Assembly: GCA_029891345.1 (NCBI GenBank) | Contig: CM056993.1 | Location: forward strand, 226,902,924 to 226,966,923 | DNA: 64,000 nucleotides | Source: Dryococelus australis | Lineage: Eukaryota; Arthropoda; Insecta; Phasmatodea; Phasmatidae | Direction: 5' to 3' | Part shown: positions 22,101 to 33,719 of the stretch, piece by piece | Layout of the letters: the number at the start of each line of letters is the position of its first letter | How positions within the stretch are numbered: position 1 is the stretch's first letter | The notes under the pieces: generated by a model | The model's database searches: none | Told to the model about the DNA's origin: nothing | What the model saw: the letters and a program-made list of their open reading frames with translations, nothing else | Program-made: the position numbers and the translations under genes

Positions 22101-24368
22101 TGCGCTGATAAAATTGAGGGGTGAGATACATGCGGACAGACGGTTAATCTTGTGGCTACAGGGTTGTTCATATGCAGATTTGGAGGAATACAAACATGTG
22201 GATATGATTAAGATTGTACTGCCCGCCCATAAATTGGCATGCGGTCGCCACCCCCCGAAGCCAAATATTGTATTACCTGCCAAGCCACGGACATACAGAG
22301 AAAAATCAAATAGTTTATAGAGACTCCGAAGAAAAGCAGCACACCCTGCAGCCAGTGAGGTCATCATCGCCGAGCCTCGTAAGGAGGCGGTAAATATGTC
22401 AACAGTCTCCAACCAGGGTGATAAGAAATTCATGGTGCAGTCCACGGCTCTGAAATAATCAACCCTTGCGATGGAAGGCTAGCAAACCTCACACCCCTGT
22501 GACAGCCACCAAGCTGATATTTTGAATATATAAGGAGAAGCGAAAATGCTCTCGCCAGTTTACGTCGGCCCGCCGACCTGTATAAGGTCGGAGATCTCTC
22601 CTGGTCTGCAGAAAACTCTCCAGCCTGAAGATAGCCATCCACTCTCCAGCCTGAAGAAGGCCCTCCGAGATTGCAAAAGCTGTCCTCTCCAACTCCAGCA
22701 GCCGGAATACGACTCCTCCAGAAGTTCCAACATCAACCCCTTAGCCCGTGGAGAATACCCCTGTTCCAGATCCAAAGGTATCACGACTTCCTTACCCCTG
22801 CACCCATTTATCCGATTCAATCCTTGTACTCCATGGTAGCAGACCATAACGTCGTCCCTTCTGGACAAAACCACCCTTCGTTATTTCGTTGTCAATTGCG
22901 AATAGCATTTTGGAATTTTTCTTAGTTGAAATTTGAATACCCAGGTTTGCTTTCACCTGACATAACATCAAATAATGTATATAAATTATTTTAGCTTTAT
23001 ACAGAACCGCATAATCCCCTTTGTTTTCCCGAAGCAGCAAAAAATACGCTGTGTTAAACATAACCTTGGTGAGGAAGTTATTTAATTCCCTCTCACATAG
23101 TTTTGTTATCTAACTGTGCTTTAATAACTAGCCATTTTTGGCTCATTTATAAACTAGCGACCTCTGCAGACCTAGCATGAATGGACCGAACCACTTAGGA
23201 TTCCCGGAACGTGCCTAAGGTTTTAGTCTGAACACGACTGGGAACTCCTCAGGAATGCCCGGTAAACCCGAGTCTGCTCGCAAAAATGCTCCAAATCTAT
23301 TTAGTCGTATATCACACTCATTACCTCGGCGTGTCTGTACAAGACCACGCAAAAGAGGGCTTGAGCGCCGACTTCTAGGTCACAAGCCCGCCACCATATT
23401 CGTTACTGTGCTTAAGATCCAATTAAAAGAATTAGTTGAATTAGCACACTTACATTCAGTGATCAGGTGCATAAAGGAGGTGGACATAATATCAGGATCA
23501 AACGACTGGCCCGACAGGCACTGCAATGAGTGCTAGCTCAGTCACACATTATAAATCTTGTCGAACACCCTCGTGATCCTGTGTTACTTCGTCCTCAATT
23601 CGCGGCGAGACTTGTCGAGCTGATTAGAGAGGTTCCTTCAATCAACGAGCATTGTAACTATTACTTGGATCCGCTGTTAGGAATCTGTTGGCCGAGGCCG
23701 GACCTGGATCACGAGTTATGTAATTCCCCCAGTGCCCAAGCCGGTAGTAAAACCGATACCACAACAGGAATCTGTTAAGAAAACTCCATCTACCATTTGC
23801 CATATTCGCGCCGCAGCAGGGAAAGTCACTAACATAGTCATCCCCCCTTAATCAGTACATAACAAGGAAGTTACCTCGGCAGCTGATTTGTCCCAGCACG
23901 AAAGCCAACCAGGCCAGCCCCTCAAAAGTACCCTGGTAGCATCTGCGAAATCGATTAGGTCATCACCCAGCATCATAATTAAATTAACCCCATCTCATTA
24001 TCATCCTCATCTCCATTAATGTATTTTTCTTATTATTTTAATTTCCTTAGTTGGTGACAGCTGGAGGTATGTTTCATGACGGCCTTTATGGTGAGTAGGG
24101 TCAAACTCCCTGGGAGGGAGATATTCATGATCTAGCTCACCCTGGGGTTTGATTCCCCTCCATCAGCTCTCAGCCCTTCTGTCCGACGATGCCCCATTAG
24201 ATCCCCAAACATGGGCAAATCCCCAACACGCCCAGCGAAATACCCATTAGAATCCTTGTATCCGCAGAAGGGAAAATTAGGCATAACCCGGAAGGAATCA
24301 GCACTAATATCCGCCGAGCTCAGCCCAACTCCCTGATTAGGCCCGGACGGATGTTAGGTCTTACACAC
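22101..24368 (+). mobile_element. Insert in the second Tc1-like element (probable LTR-element fragment)
   Basis: This 2.27-kb block interrupts the Tc1 transposase frame. It is GC-richer than its surroundings. A TATATAAGG box lies at about 22525, followed by a small perfect hairpin (22573-22591, stem ccgacct/aggtcgg) and short direct repeats of ctccagcctgaag. Gag-like frames start at 23255. Its layout fits a promoter-bearing LTR, a leader and the start of gag on the plus strand. I could not find the second LTR or the exact ends. Confidence 0.45.
23255..23778 (+). pseudogene. Possible gag-like fragment
   Basis: Two frames, 23255-23536 (93 residues) and 23530-23778 (82 residues), overlap and could be one protein with a frameshift. 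They include RPQFAARLVELIREVPSI and a short Pro/Lys-rich extension. No zinc knuckle or protease is visible. Function is unknown; gag is suggested only by position behind a TATA-bearing region. Confidence 0.3.
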
Positions 24369-25398
24369 CTTGGACCACAGGTTTCGGGTGGGCAAGATAT
24401 TAGGTGAATATGCAGGAATATCCAGGAACTGTCTGACGATGTGTGCTGCATGCAATAGTTCATTGTCTGTTGGTACAGGGCTCCAGGTTGGCTTTGAAAA
24501 TAGGGAACAACAACAGGCTCCAACACCGCCACAATGTAACGATAGATGGTCAGCATACTAGCGATGCGGAGTAGGCACAAGCAGAACTGGAATCTGATAG
24601 ACACCATACCATAACTCTAGGTGTGGGCTAGTATAGCAGTGCATAGTGCAAGACTCAGTTAGGCATGCGCCACGGTGCTGCCAGACATGGATACTACCAT
24701 CGTGGTGTGGTAAGCAGAAGTGTGATTTGTTGGAGAAGACGACGGCATGTCGTTCGTCCCTCCAAGCCCGATGTCCCACACACCATTGCAGCCATAGGCG
24801 TCTGTTTTAAGCAGACAGTAATGGATGCCTGAACAAGATGCTCTGGTGCTGCAGATAACGAATCACTCACATACACAGATGTGACACTTGCCTGAACTCC
24901 TGAGTTACATTGTTTGATGTGGCTGTATGGTCTGCAATCTCCATGTGCATAAGATGTCTGTCCTCAGGCTCGTTGGTGTGTGGCGGGGCTATTGGTTTCC
25001 GGCAAATCGCTCCGCTCATCCTTCCTTAACTCACTGATCGCATAACTTCATTTTTGTCCAACTTGAGAACCAATTTCACAATATGATGCGTTGTCATATT
25101 CCTGATAGGTTAAGATTCTCCCATGGTCAAAGGACAGAAATATTTTTTAATGGTTGTGTTCTTTGACATAGCATACTCACACCATATTTGCACACAAATG
25201 GTGGGGAGTCACAATGCCACTACCTCTCAGCAGCTCTCAGACTTTCACTTGTATAATGCTTATCACGTTATCAGTGTCACCTTTGGCACAACTCGGCTGA
25301 AAAACTAATCACCTCATTTTCCTACCATGCTCTACATGTTCTCCCAATGTGGGTCCTGTGGTGTTGTGTTGGAGTCACTATTTTAATGGCCAGCAGTG
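24369..25398 (-). pseudogene. Second Tc1-like transposase
   Basis: The minus-strand reading from 25398 starts at the terminal repeat. It then gives REDRHLMHMEIADHTATSNN, interpreting one frameshift, at about 24950. WCVGHRAWRDERHAVVFSNK follows at about 24760, with Asn where the first catalytic Asp is expected. Next are HFCLPHHDGS and VWQHRG (about 24700), VLEPVVVPYFQSQPGALYQQ (about 24500) and LPTRNLWSKV (about 24380). The frame is cut there by the 2.27-kb insert. It differs in sequence and terminal repeats from the Tc1 at 12476-20117. Stops and the lost Asp make it inactive. Confidence 0.8.
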
Positions 25399-26390
25399 TA
25401 TTTAAAGAGAAAGACTTCTTGAATTTCCTAATTTCGCTGGCTGGCATCTGCTCATTATATATAGCTGATTGTATGCTTTTCGAGCTGATTTTTTTAAATG
25501 TCCATTGGAAAAGTTTATTTCATTTTCTACTCTTCATTTTGTTAGTAGTTGCCGATATGTATCCAAGCTAATGAAGGATGGAGGTCTTAGTTAAAATAAA
25601 ATACCTTAAATTAATTTCTTAATTTACTTGCAACACTTTAAAAATACCCACAACTATTATTTACACCACTGCTAATGTTCTCGCTCTTATTCCTACCAAG
25701 GCTTACATTGTATAATGCTGACTATTACATCTGGTGTACAGTACAATCATTCCATCCTTTTCCTAACATTATTTTCTGATGTTCTATATATGCCTACAAT
25801 ATCTAGCACAATCCTCTTTGGTTACTGACGAAGTAGAAGTTTCTGTAATCTCCATCTGTTTTGTAAGTGACAAGTCACCAGTTATGTTTCTGTCTCTTAA
25901 CTATCCTCTTGATTTTTCCCCATGTCAGCTTAATTGCATTCGTATGTGACATCACACATAAAAGGTGGGAGGCTGAGAACTGTGTGGCTGAAATGAATTC
26001 TGGATTTTTTTTCTTTGCATGTATTCATCTCTATGAGTTTTTACAGATCAACTTGTGCATGTGTTTACTAAATTCTTCCCAATTATTTTAAAGCCACTGC
26101 AACATCTCAGATTACACTGAATATTTGGAAGGTATTTTGTTAATGTCCATAGTATACTATGAAATATTATCCATAACAATATTAAATTTGAACAGGAAAA
26201 TTTGGCAGTAACTTCTCTTGTATACATTTTTCCTACAGTGTAAAAATACACGTACAACCATTTGGTAATTTTATATTTTATATGTGTAATTTGTAATAAC
26301 AAGTATAGCAAGTATAAATTTACAGCAAAGTACAACTTTATTCATGACATAGTACATCGATATAAAAAATATATATTGCTATGTTAACAA
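25399..26390 (+). other. Intron, no gene seen
   Basis: AT-rich intron sequence between the second Tc1 element and the satellite. The open frames are hydrophobic by composition only, with no recognisable domain. Confidence 0.6.
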
Positions 26391-27125
26391 TAAGAAGGGT
26401 GTGGATTTACAAATTTGAAAGTACGTGTAAAATCCACGAACGTGAGGTATTAAACCCAAATCTGTGTATTTTGTGAACTACGCCAATGTTGTATTGAAAC
26501 ATGTACATCAGTGTAAAAGTAAATATTGTTCTATGTCATTCAAAATGTAGTACAATCTTAATTTAAAAAAAAAACACAAATGTTATTATATATTGACATT
26601 TAAAAGGGCGTAAAATCACCCCTGCAAAAGTATGTGTAAAAATACACTATTGTAAGGTACTAAAACCCTAAGATTGTGTGTGTTTACAACCATGCTAATG
26701 TTGTATTAAAGCACGTTCATCAATGCAAAAGTACATGTTTGTCTATTTCACTCACTAGGTAGTACAATCTTACTGTAAAAAACACAAATGTACTGGTATA
26801 TTGATATTAAAAAGGTCGTAAAATTACAAATGCGAAAGTACGTGTAAAAATACAATAATATAAGTCACTAAAACACCAAGCCTGTGTATTAAAACACGTA
26901 CGTCAGTGTAACAGTACATTTTTTTTACTGATATATTCACATTAAAAAGGGTGTGAAATTACAAATGCGAAAGCCGATGTTGTATAAACTCGTACATCAG
27001 TGTAAAAGTACATATTTTTCTATTTCACTCAAATGTAGTACCATCTTACAGTAAAAAAAAACACAAGTGTACTGGTATATTGACATTAACAAGGGTGTAA
27101 AATTACCAATTCGAAAGTATACGAG
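26391..27125. repeat. 209-bp satellite-like tandem repeat
   Basis: The anchor aagggtgt...attacaaatgcgaaagtac recurs at 26395, 26604 and 26812 (spacing 209 and 208). It recurs again at about 26946 and 27092 in shortened copies. Each unit holds acgtgtaaaa-atac, gtacatcagtgtaaaagtac and an oligo-A tract followed by cacaa. There are three nearly full units plus two deleted ones. AT-rich and non-coding. Confidence 0.8.
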
Positions 27126-27389
27126 CAAAAATTTACACAACCAATATACGATAATTTTATATTTTCATGTGTAATTTCCTAAAATGAGTACACTATTTGT
27201 AATTGTACTCTAATGTTCCTGTGAATTTAAATATAAATACAAGTATTTGCTAATCACATGCGATCTAGCGGTAGGGAGTATAACTACTTCGAACTCCTTT
27301 TATGCTCAAAAGGAAATGTTAACTCCCACTGAGGGTATATGATGGCTTTTGTGTAAAACTACCTTTTCTAAATCTCACTCTCTAAAGTT
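27126..27389 (+). other. Spacer between satellite and LINE
   Basis: AT-rich with no coding signal. The border with the 5'-truncated LINE is about 27390. Confidence 0.4.
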
Positions 27390-28504
27390 CATGAACGAGT
27401 TTTATTGCGCCGCCTAAACACTCATACCCGCGATATTTACATGTTTCCTAATGAGCAAATTGCCTTTAGGAAAAATCATTCTACTGTACACCAGTTGGTC
27501 AGTTTGTCTGAACATGTAACTAATACTTTCAATTGGCGCCAATATACGGTTGCAGTATTCCTAGACGTGGAAAAAGCTTTTGACAGGGTTTTCCACGCGG
27601 GCCTTCTTTACAATTTATACCAAAATAATTCCCCAGATTACTATATCAAGCTTCTGTCGTCCTATCGTAATAAATTCTGTGTGTATCCATTGAACGAGCA
27701 ATATCCAAAAAGATAAATATTAGGACAGGAGTGTATATATATATACACACCCACGATATTCCGCGCCCCCCTAATTGGCATATCAATTTAGGAATTTATG
27801 CTGATGACGCTGTCATCTACACTCGGTACCACCAGGCTGAACTTGCCATTCAGCATGTCCGTGCACAGCTCAATGAGCTAAAAACTTACTTTCGCCTGTG
27901 GCAAATGAAATTAAATGTGGGTAACTGCGAAGCGCTAGTCTTCACACGCCACAACATCCCACCTAACCATCAACTTAGTCTCTTCAGGGAGAATATACAT
28001 TTTAATGACGAGGTAAAATACCTTGGCCTCACAGTGGATAGAAGGTTGACGTGGCGGAAACACGTGGAGCCTAAGCTAAATGTTGTTCATGCCCGTATGA
28101 AAGCCTTATATACACTGTTAAATAACCATTCTGGTTTGTCACGTGTAAATGGGATTTAAATATATCAGACTATGATTCGACCCATTATTACTTATGCAGC
28201 CCCTGCTTGGGCCTACTGCACACAAACCCATCTCAGTTCACTACAACTGGTGCAGAATAAATGCCTTAGGATGGCAGCACATGCATCATGCTATGTCCCT
28301 TATAGGTGCCTGCATGGAGAGCTTAAACAAGAACTGCTGCAAGATGTAATTCGAAAACAGGCCCACAACTTTTACCAATCAAATGAAGACCATGCCAATC
28401 CACTAATTACTTCCCTTCGGGAGTATGATATAGATAATACACAGCACTATAAACGACCAAAGTCGCTCTTAGCTCATAGAAATATACTGCCTTTTTCATT
28501 TTGA
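27390..28504 (+). pseudogene. Jockey-type LINE reverse transcriptase (5'-truncated)
   Basis: Plus strand. FPNEQIAFRKNHSTVHQL (27440) and AVFLDVEKAFDRVFHAGLLY (27555) carry the first RT Asp. After a short frameshifted stretch where V-P-Q-G-S should be (about 27720), LGIYADDAVIYTR (27790) shows an intact catalytic YADD. Then come LWQMKLNVGNCEALVFTR, KYLGLTVDRRLTWRKHVEP (28015) and, after a stop at 28157, the C-terminal region MIRPIITYAAPAWAY (28172-28504). The three open frames cover most of RT and its C-terminus. The endonuclease and ORF1 are missing. It is less decayed than the LINE at 13100-19515 and belongs to a different lineage. Confidence 0.85.
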
Positions 28505-29275
28505 TGACGCCTGCACAGCCTTAATAGGCTATTGCAGAGGACTAATCTGAGCTGTCCTAAAGGGACTGATCAGCCTAGATTTATTTTAAATAATTCATTT
28601 TTTATTATAATATTACACCTCTATTCCCAACCAGCTGCTTGTAGGTATGGTCCGTTAGCCACTGCCGATTCCAAGGCTGCCTCTTGTTAGATTATCTGCA
28701 AAATCTGAGGAGGCTGTGGCGATAGTGTGCTTTCTGCAGTAGCTGGTGAGAGGCCCCCCCCCCCCCCCCCCCCACACACACACACCACCTAATTCTTAAG
28801 TTATAATTATAATTGTGGTAGAATATACTGAGCTGCACTGTAGGGACAGCTTATCCTAGTTTAGTTATTAGCTTTAAATTAGTTTAGCCTCTCTTCCCAG
28901 CTAGCTGTTTGTAGGTAAGGCCCTAGGCCACTGCCGATTCCAAGGCAGCCACTCAACAATTATACCTGCAAATAACTGCAGGGCTTGTGACGACGTGTGT
29001 TTCTCTGCTGCTGTTGGTGAGAGACCTCCCCTGCGTCAACGATCAACACTCCCTTAGCCGAAGCTCCGTGAACTCGTAGTGTATGACCGAAATATGCTCT
29101 GTTACAGCCTATGGCTACAGAGACATATGTTACTATTAAATTATTAGGTTAATTTGAAATTATATTAATAACTAAACCCCTTTCTTTTCGTAGACTATAC
29201 AGTCTCTCACGGACATCTAAAAGCCAGTAAGCGTTGGCTTAGCTATCGATGACGCCGACGCTTACTGGCAATTCA
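28505..29275 (+). repeat. LINE 3' tail with 269-bp direct repeat, poly-C run and hairpin
   Basis: Behind the stop codon the sequence gtcctaaagggac...gccactgccgattccaaggc...ggtgagag appears twice. The shared block is at 28658 and 28927, an offset of 269. Copy one ends in 20 C followed by a CA run (28754-28787). A hairpin at 29223-29269 (stem gccagtaagcgttgg / ccgacgcttactggc, one mismatch) follows. These look like the 3' UTR of the LINE with an internal duplication. Confidence 0.65.
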
Positions 29276-30419
29276 CCTTATTCTCTTTAATATCCAGGTT
29301 CTACTGGGGAATCGGAGGGAAGCCACCCAATAGCGCCACTTCTCCTACCAGAGAGGTGTCCAAGCACATTTCTGGTTACAAGCCAGTGTCTCCCTCCAAC
29401 TGCCAAGGCGAAAGGAAATATAGTTCCATCCATCTCTACTAGCTTTTTAGTCTCAAGTAACACGAGCATGTTACACACATACTCTGTCTCCCGTAGCATT
29501 TCTGATTAATGCATGAATATTTTGAATTCTATCCTGTCGACTGGGTTTTTACAGTGTCCATGCCGGTTTTTCCCAGTCTCTTCTAGTATTAGCTTAGCTA
29601 TAAGTACACACTTAGGGAAGTAGTCATGGCCCCAATCGCAGGCCATGGCAGCCCAATCCCTCTCTGCCGTGATGCATGTCTCCTTGCATGATTTCCTATA
29701 CCTGTAGGCGTAAGGCGTCTAGTCCTGAGATGCAATAAATTCCAGCCCTACTCACTGGGCTTTCAACACTTAGTGAAGTAGTAGTATACACCTGATGTCA
29801 ATTGTTATCTACATTTTGGAAATAACTTTTTATAACTGTTTTAATGTACATAGATTTTGTAATTACGATTGCAGTGAATCTGCGATTTCACTTTTTTGTT
29901 AGTGAGAAAATACACAGACACAGTGCTGGAATAACACTTCTGAAGTTGTGATGTTTGTGTAAATTCACAGCGTGTGACAGGAAATATATAATTTACATAG
30001 TCAAATTGCATGCATGGAGTGCATGTTATTTAACATCATAATAAGTTCAAATTACAAACTGGTGTAATAATATTACACCTAGAGTGTAAATGTAATTAGG
30101 TATGATAAACATTATGCAGTAACAGACTGGTGTAGTAAAATTGCCATAACAATGAATTTGTTAATTTACAATGTGTGGTAGATAATTAGTAGTAAGTATA
30201 GTAAAATAATATGTACACAGTACATGTGATTTAATGTGATGATTAGTAAAAGAAACTGACAAGTATGATAAAATTACACTAACAAAATTTGCGTAAATTT
30301 ACATTATGTGGATTGATATTGGTAACAAAAAAAGTAAAATGACACATACACGTATGTGTAATTAAACATAATGATTAGTAAATAGAATAACAATTACAGT
30401 AAAATTAGACTGGCATTTT
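29276..30419 (+). other. Intron, weakly repetitive
   Basis: The first 500 bp may still be LINE 3' UTR. From about 29990 to 30480 loosely repeated blocks (taaacataatgattagtaaa, gtaaaattacac) recur at about 127-bp spacing. They are too diverged to define a unit by eye. No coding region. Confidence 0.45.
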
Positions 30420-31100
30420 ATTTAAAAGACATGGGACACACAGTAAAAGTACATGTATGTGTAAAAATACACGAACATGTGTGGAGATTGTGCTGCCACA
30501 TAAATTCATCTAAAATTACACCATTTTTTACACTGTATTTAGGATGGTTCAATAGACCATGGTAGTCTCTGGTGACAGTTCCAGATTTGTATACATAGTG
30601 CATTAGAAATAATTATCTATGCTACATGTGTGCAACAAAATAAGCCTTCTGCATGTGCTTGAATTAGCCTACACTTCCAATTCTTCATTATTTGGTCAAC
30701 ACTTCAAAAATGTTCAATAGCTGCTAATCCAACTTTCGTCAAGGTAAACAATCTCTCTGCCAACTTCACAGTACTGTCTTCTCTTGCACAAGTAGTTGTT
30801 GCGCCGTGTTAGAATGTCTGCTATTTCAAAAAGTATTTTCCTCTTGGCTTTATTCTTTTTCTGGTGTAGATAATGAACAGCCAGGATTGGTTTCACTCTC
30901 TGCTTGATTTTCTTTGTGTATTTTCTATTTTCTTTATTGTTGATTTACTTACACCTGTGTAAAAAGCAGCACAATGTGTGGTTTGGTTCATTGGCAATGC
31001 TAAACTGTCTCTTTTTGCTTCAATACCGCATTTGTCTATAACAGTACTACCTATAATATTGCATCCCTTACTTTCTTCTTTTTACTTGAAGCCATAGCTA
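30420..31100 (-). pseudogene. DDE_3-type (Tc1/IS630-like) transposase remnant
   Basis: The minus-strand frame at 30896-30714 contains LTRRNNYLCKRRQYCEVG and then REIVYLDESWIS, resembling the D-E-T-W block around the first catalytic Asp of DDE_3 transposases. The next frame (30603-30418) includes SGTVTRDYHGLLNHP, which resembles the region before the second catalytic Asp. A Ser/Thr/Lys-rich stretch to about 31100 may be the N-terminus. The evidence is motif-level only, and no terminal repeats were found. Confidence 0.4.
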
Positions 31101-32885
31101 AAATAAGGATTCTCCAATTCAGTTACGTGTGGCAGTCATTCAATAGTTTGTTAAATAATACATAACTTAAACTGTATCTTAAATAAATGTCCACTGATAC
31201 CGATCTGCCAAATTTTCAGCATTATACAAAACTAAGAATACATTTCAGATTGACAACACCAATTTGAACCTATGTTTGCACATGCGACAGTAAATTGCTC
31301 TGGCGATAAGTATACAGCTGCAGGCCTACCGGGGTTTTCCTGGAAGTGGCCTGTTTCACCGCAACCCCACCTACACAAGTTCAGGGTTTCTCCCATGTAA
31401 CTAACAATACATATTGCCACATAATGGAATCTCTGTTACAATGTTTTCAGGCCATTCTTCATTCCATGGCCAAACCAAGGAAATACAGTATGGACTTGTT
31501 CGGCGAAATTCAGTGACCACTCTGCGTACTTTAATTACTCTAGTAGTAAATACCTTATTTACCTTATAATAAAACTATGTTTTATTTCAATATTTACTCC
31601 CATACATATCTAGGTTATCTTACCAATGTTTGTTGACTAGACATTTGCTTCATTACGTGTCACACTCATATAAAATTAAAAAAGTATTATCATATTGTAC
31701 TTCAAATTTACAAAATTGAATAAAGAAATTGACAAAGAACATTCAGCTTTCTTAGATTTTAATACATTGTAGAAAAACTTTTTATTATTAATTGAAAATA
31801 ATCTGACAGTGTTAAACCTTTATTTAAATACCAAGATAATATAATTCCTTTAAAATTACATACACAAATAATTTGTGGAGAAATAGTTTTTTTCTTGTGG
31901 ACCAAGCTAAAAATATGGAGCTCGTTCTATGTTTCGGGAAATAAGGGTATGGTAAGTATATTTTCATTTAGTTATGCCATTGCAAGAGGTCACTGCATAA
32001 AGGCTACTTAATAATGACGAAATGTAAAGTAATATTGTCTTAGCTATTATTCTTTAATTTATGGGCCTGTACTCACAAAATGTTTCATGTCAGTATGTGT
32101 GTGATTGATGTATTCTTAACACAAAGAAACAGAGACAAATTGCATTACATTATTTACATTTGTTATGTGAATTCTAGGTGAACGAAATTCTATTATTTCT
32201 GAAAAAAATTGACATTTTCTACACATTTAGAATATTTTGTTATTAGTTATTACTGTAATTAAATACAAAATACATTATGGGAGTGCATTCCGAAATATGT
32301 AACGATGACTAATAGGAAGTAGCCACAGTTTTCGGGAATGAAATATAAATGTACATTGCAACCCTGCAATCGGAACCAATTAGGACTTCATTTCGGATTT
32401 GCTGATATTCGGATTATCCTAACTAATATAACTATAAATTGAACTAACTTAACTAGAGCATATTAAACATTTAAACAACATACGAGATGATATACGGTAT
32501 GTTTTTTATCCTACAGTCGGCTACTGATCTTTGTTTTTGTGCGACCTGTAGCAAATCTACAGTACCCCAATAAGTGAACCAAGTTCAGTTAACTCATATA
32601 GATGACAGTAATTATCTGAACCGAACTTACTTGTAGTATATTTTAATGTGTAAAAAAATGTTCGTATACTTAAATCATATATTTTTTCTACTATTTAAAT
32701 TATTTCTAAATAAAAAAAAAGTGTTTTTCAGATAAAAAAAAACATTTTTTGACTAAACTGAGTTCGGGTGGTGGGGTTATAGTGTATGTGGTCTGTGTAA
32801 TCATTCATGGCTGTTACTGACTGCCTTTAACGAGTAATGAGTTTTCCACAAATGAGTTTTTTAATGAGTTGTGCATTTGTTTCAG
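31101..32885 (+). other. Intron, no gene seen
   Basis: Very AT-rich DNA up to the acceptor of exon 2. One GC-richer patch (31230-31440) has an open frame of 62 residues without known domains. The polypyrimidine-containing acceptor gtttcag ends at 32885. Confidence 0.6.
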
Positions 32886-33029
32886 GTCTGTGGACAGCTG
32901 GAGATAAAAAAGCCAGCTTTGGGTATGACTTTTGGTACCAGCCATATTATGATGTTATGGTTTCCAGTGAATGGGGAGCACCAAAAAGCTTTAAGAAGGG
33001 ATTCATACCGGAGCACACTGCAGATAAAA
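32886..33029 (+). CDS. SELENBP1: Selenium-binding protein 1 / methanethiol oxidase, internal exon (second in window)
   Basis: A 144-bp exon bordered by tgtttcag/GTCTGTGG and GATAAAA/gtaagc. Joined to exon 1 it reads KG-LWTAGDKKASFGYDFWYQ, then DVMVSSEWGAP and GFIPEHTADK. The family block G-Y-D-F-W-Y-Q-P with its following S-x-E-W is fully kept. This corresponds to about residues 195-240 of the family. It begins with two bases of a Gly codon and ends with one base of the next codon. Exon 3 begins with two, so the phases fit. There are no lesions. Confidence 0.94.
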
Positions 33030-33719
33030 GTAAGCAGAATATTTAAAATTTATTTTATAAGTAGTCCACAATCCGTGACCTGAAAATGTGAAAACAGTTT
33101 GCAATGTATTACAGTTAATGTATTAATTGCGGAATGCAGAGATTTGGCGAAGAAGAAAAGTCTTTGTCATATGCAGAGTTTTGCTTTAGTAGTGAGAGTA
33201 ATTGTGTCCTTTATTTAAAACATACATAAAATGTAATTTTAAAAATAATTTTGTCTTACAGTATCCTTTCTAGTGATACTGTGGATTAATGCTCTCAGTG
33301 TGGGCAGTAATTCTTGGTTTCCTCCACATTTGTACTACATTAGGGACACCAGCTTTCTCTGTCATGTCTTAGTCCTAGTTGACTAACATGCACTATTGTG
33401 CAGTAGAATTAAAACCATCACCCATATCTAGAGCCACATGGTGACCAACCTGTCATATTGATAAAGAGGAGGACTTCATCCATATCCAAAGTATACTAAA
33501 CTCAGAATCTGTAAAGATGGAAAAGATCTGAAGAAGTATGACATCCCCAAGGTGCTCAATCTTAATGCAAGTGTTTCAGAAGCTACCTGTGTGCAGTCAA
33601 GTTGTTACCATAACTCCACCCATGGTTACCATATTTACTTGTTTCTAAGATGCACATTTTTACAAACATATTTATAAAAAAATTTAATAAATTTTTTATG
33701 TGATTACATTCTCAAGAGA
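33030..33719 (+). other. Intron, no gene seen
   Basis: Start of the 26.7-kb intron. AT-rich at first, then unclassified sequence at 33270-33620 that could be an old repeat. Confidence 0.5.

Noticed and set aside
22573-22591. Small perfect hairpin as a terminator
   Set aside because: No U-tract follows and the locus is eukaryotic. It is treated as part of an LTR-like insert.
26391-27125. CRISPR-like array
   Set aside because: Units are about 209 bp with no unique spacers and the genome is eukaryotic. It is a satellite.
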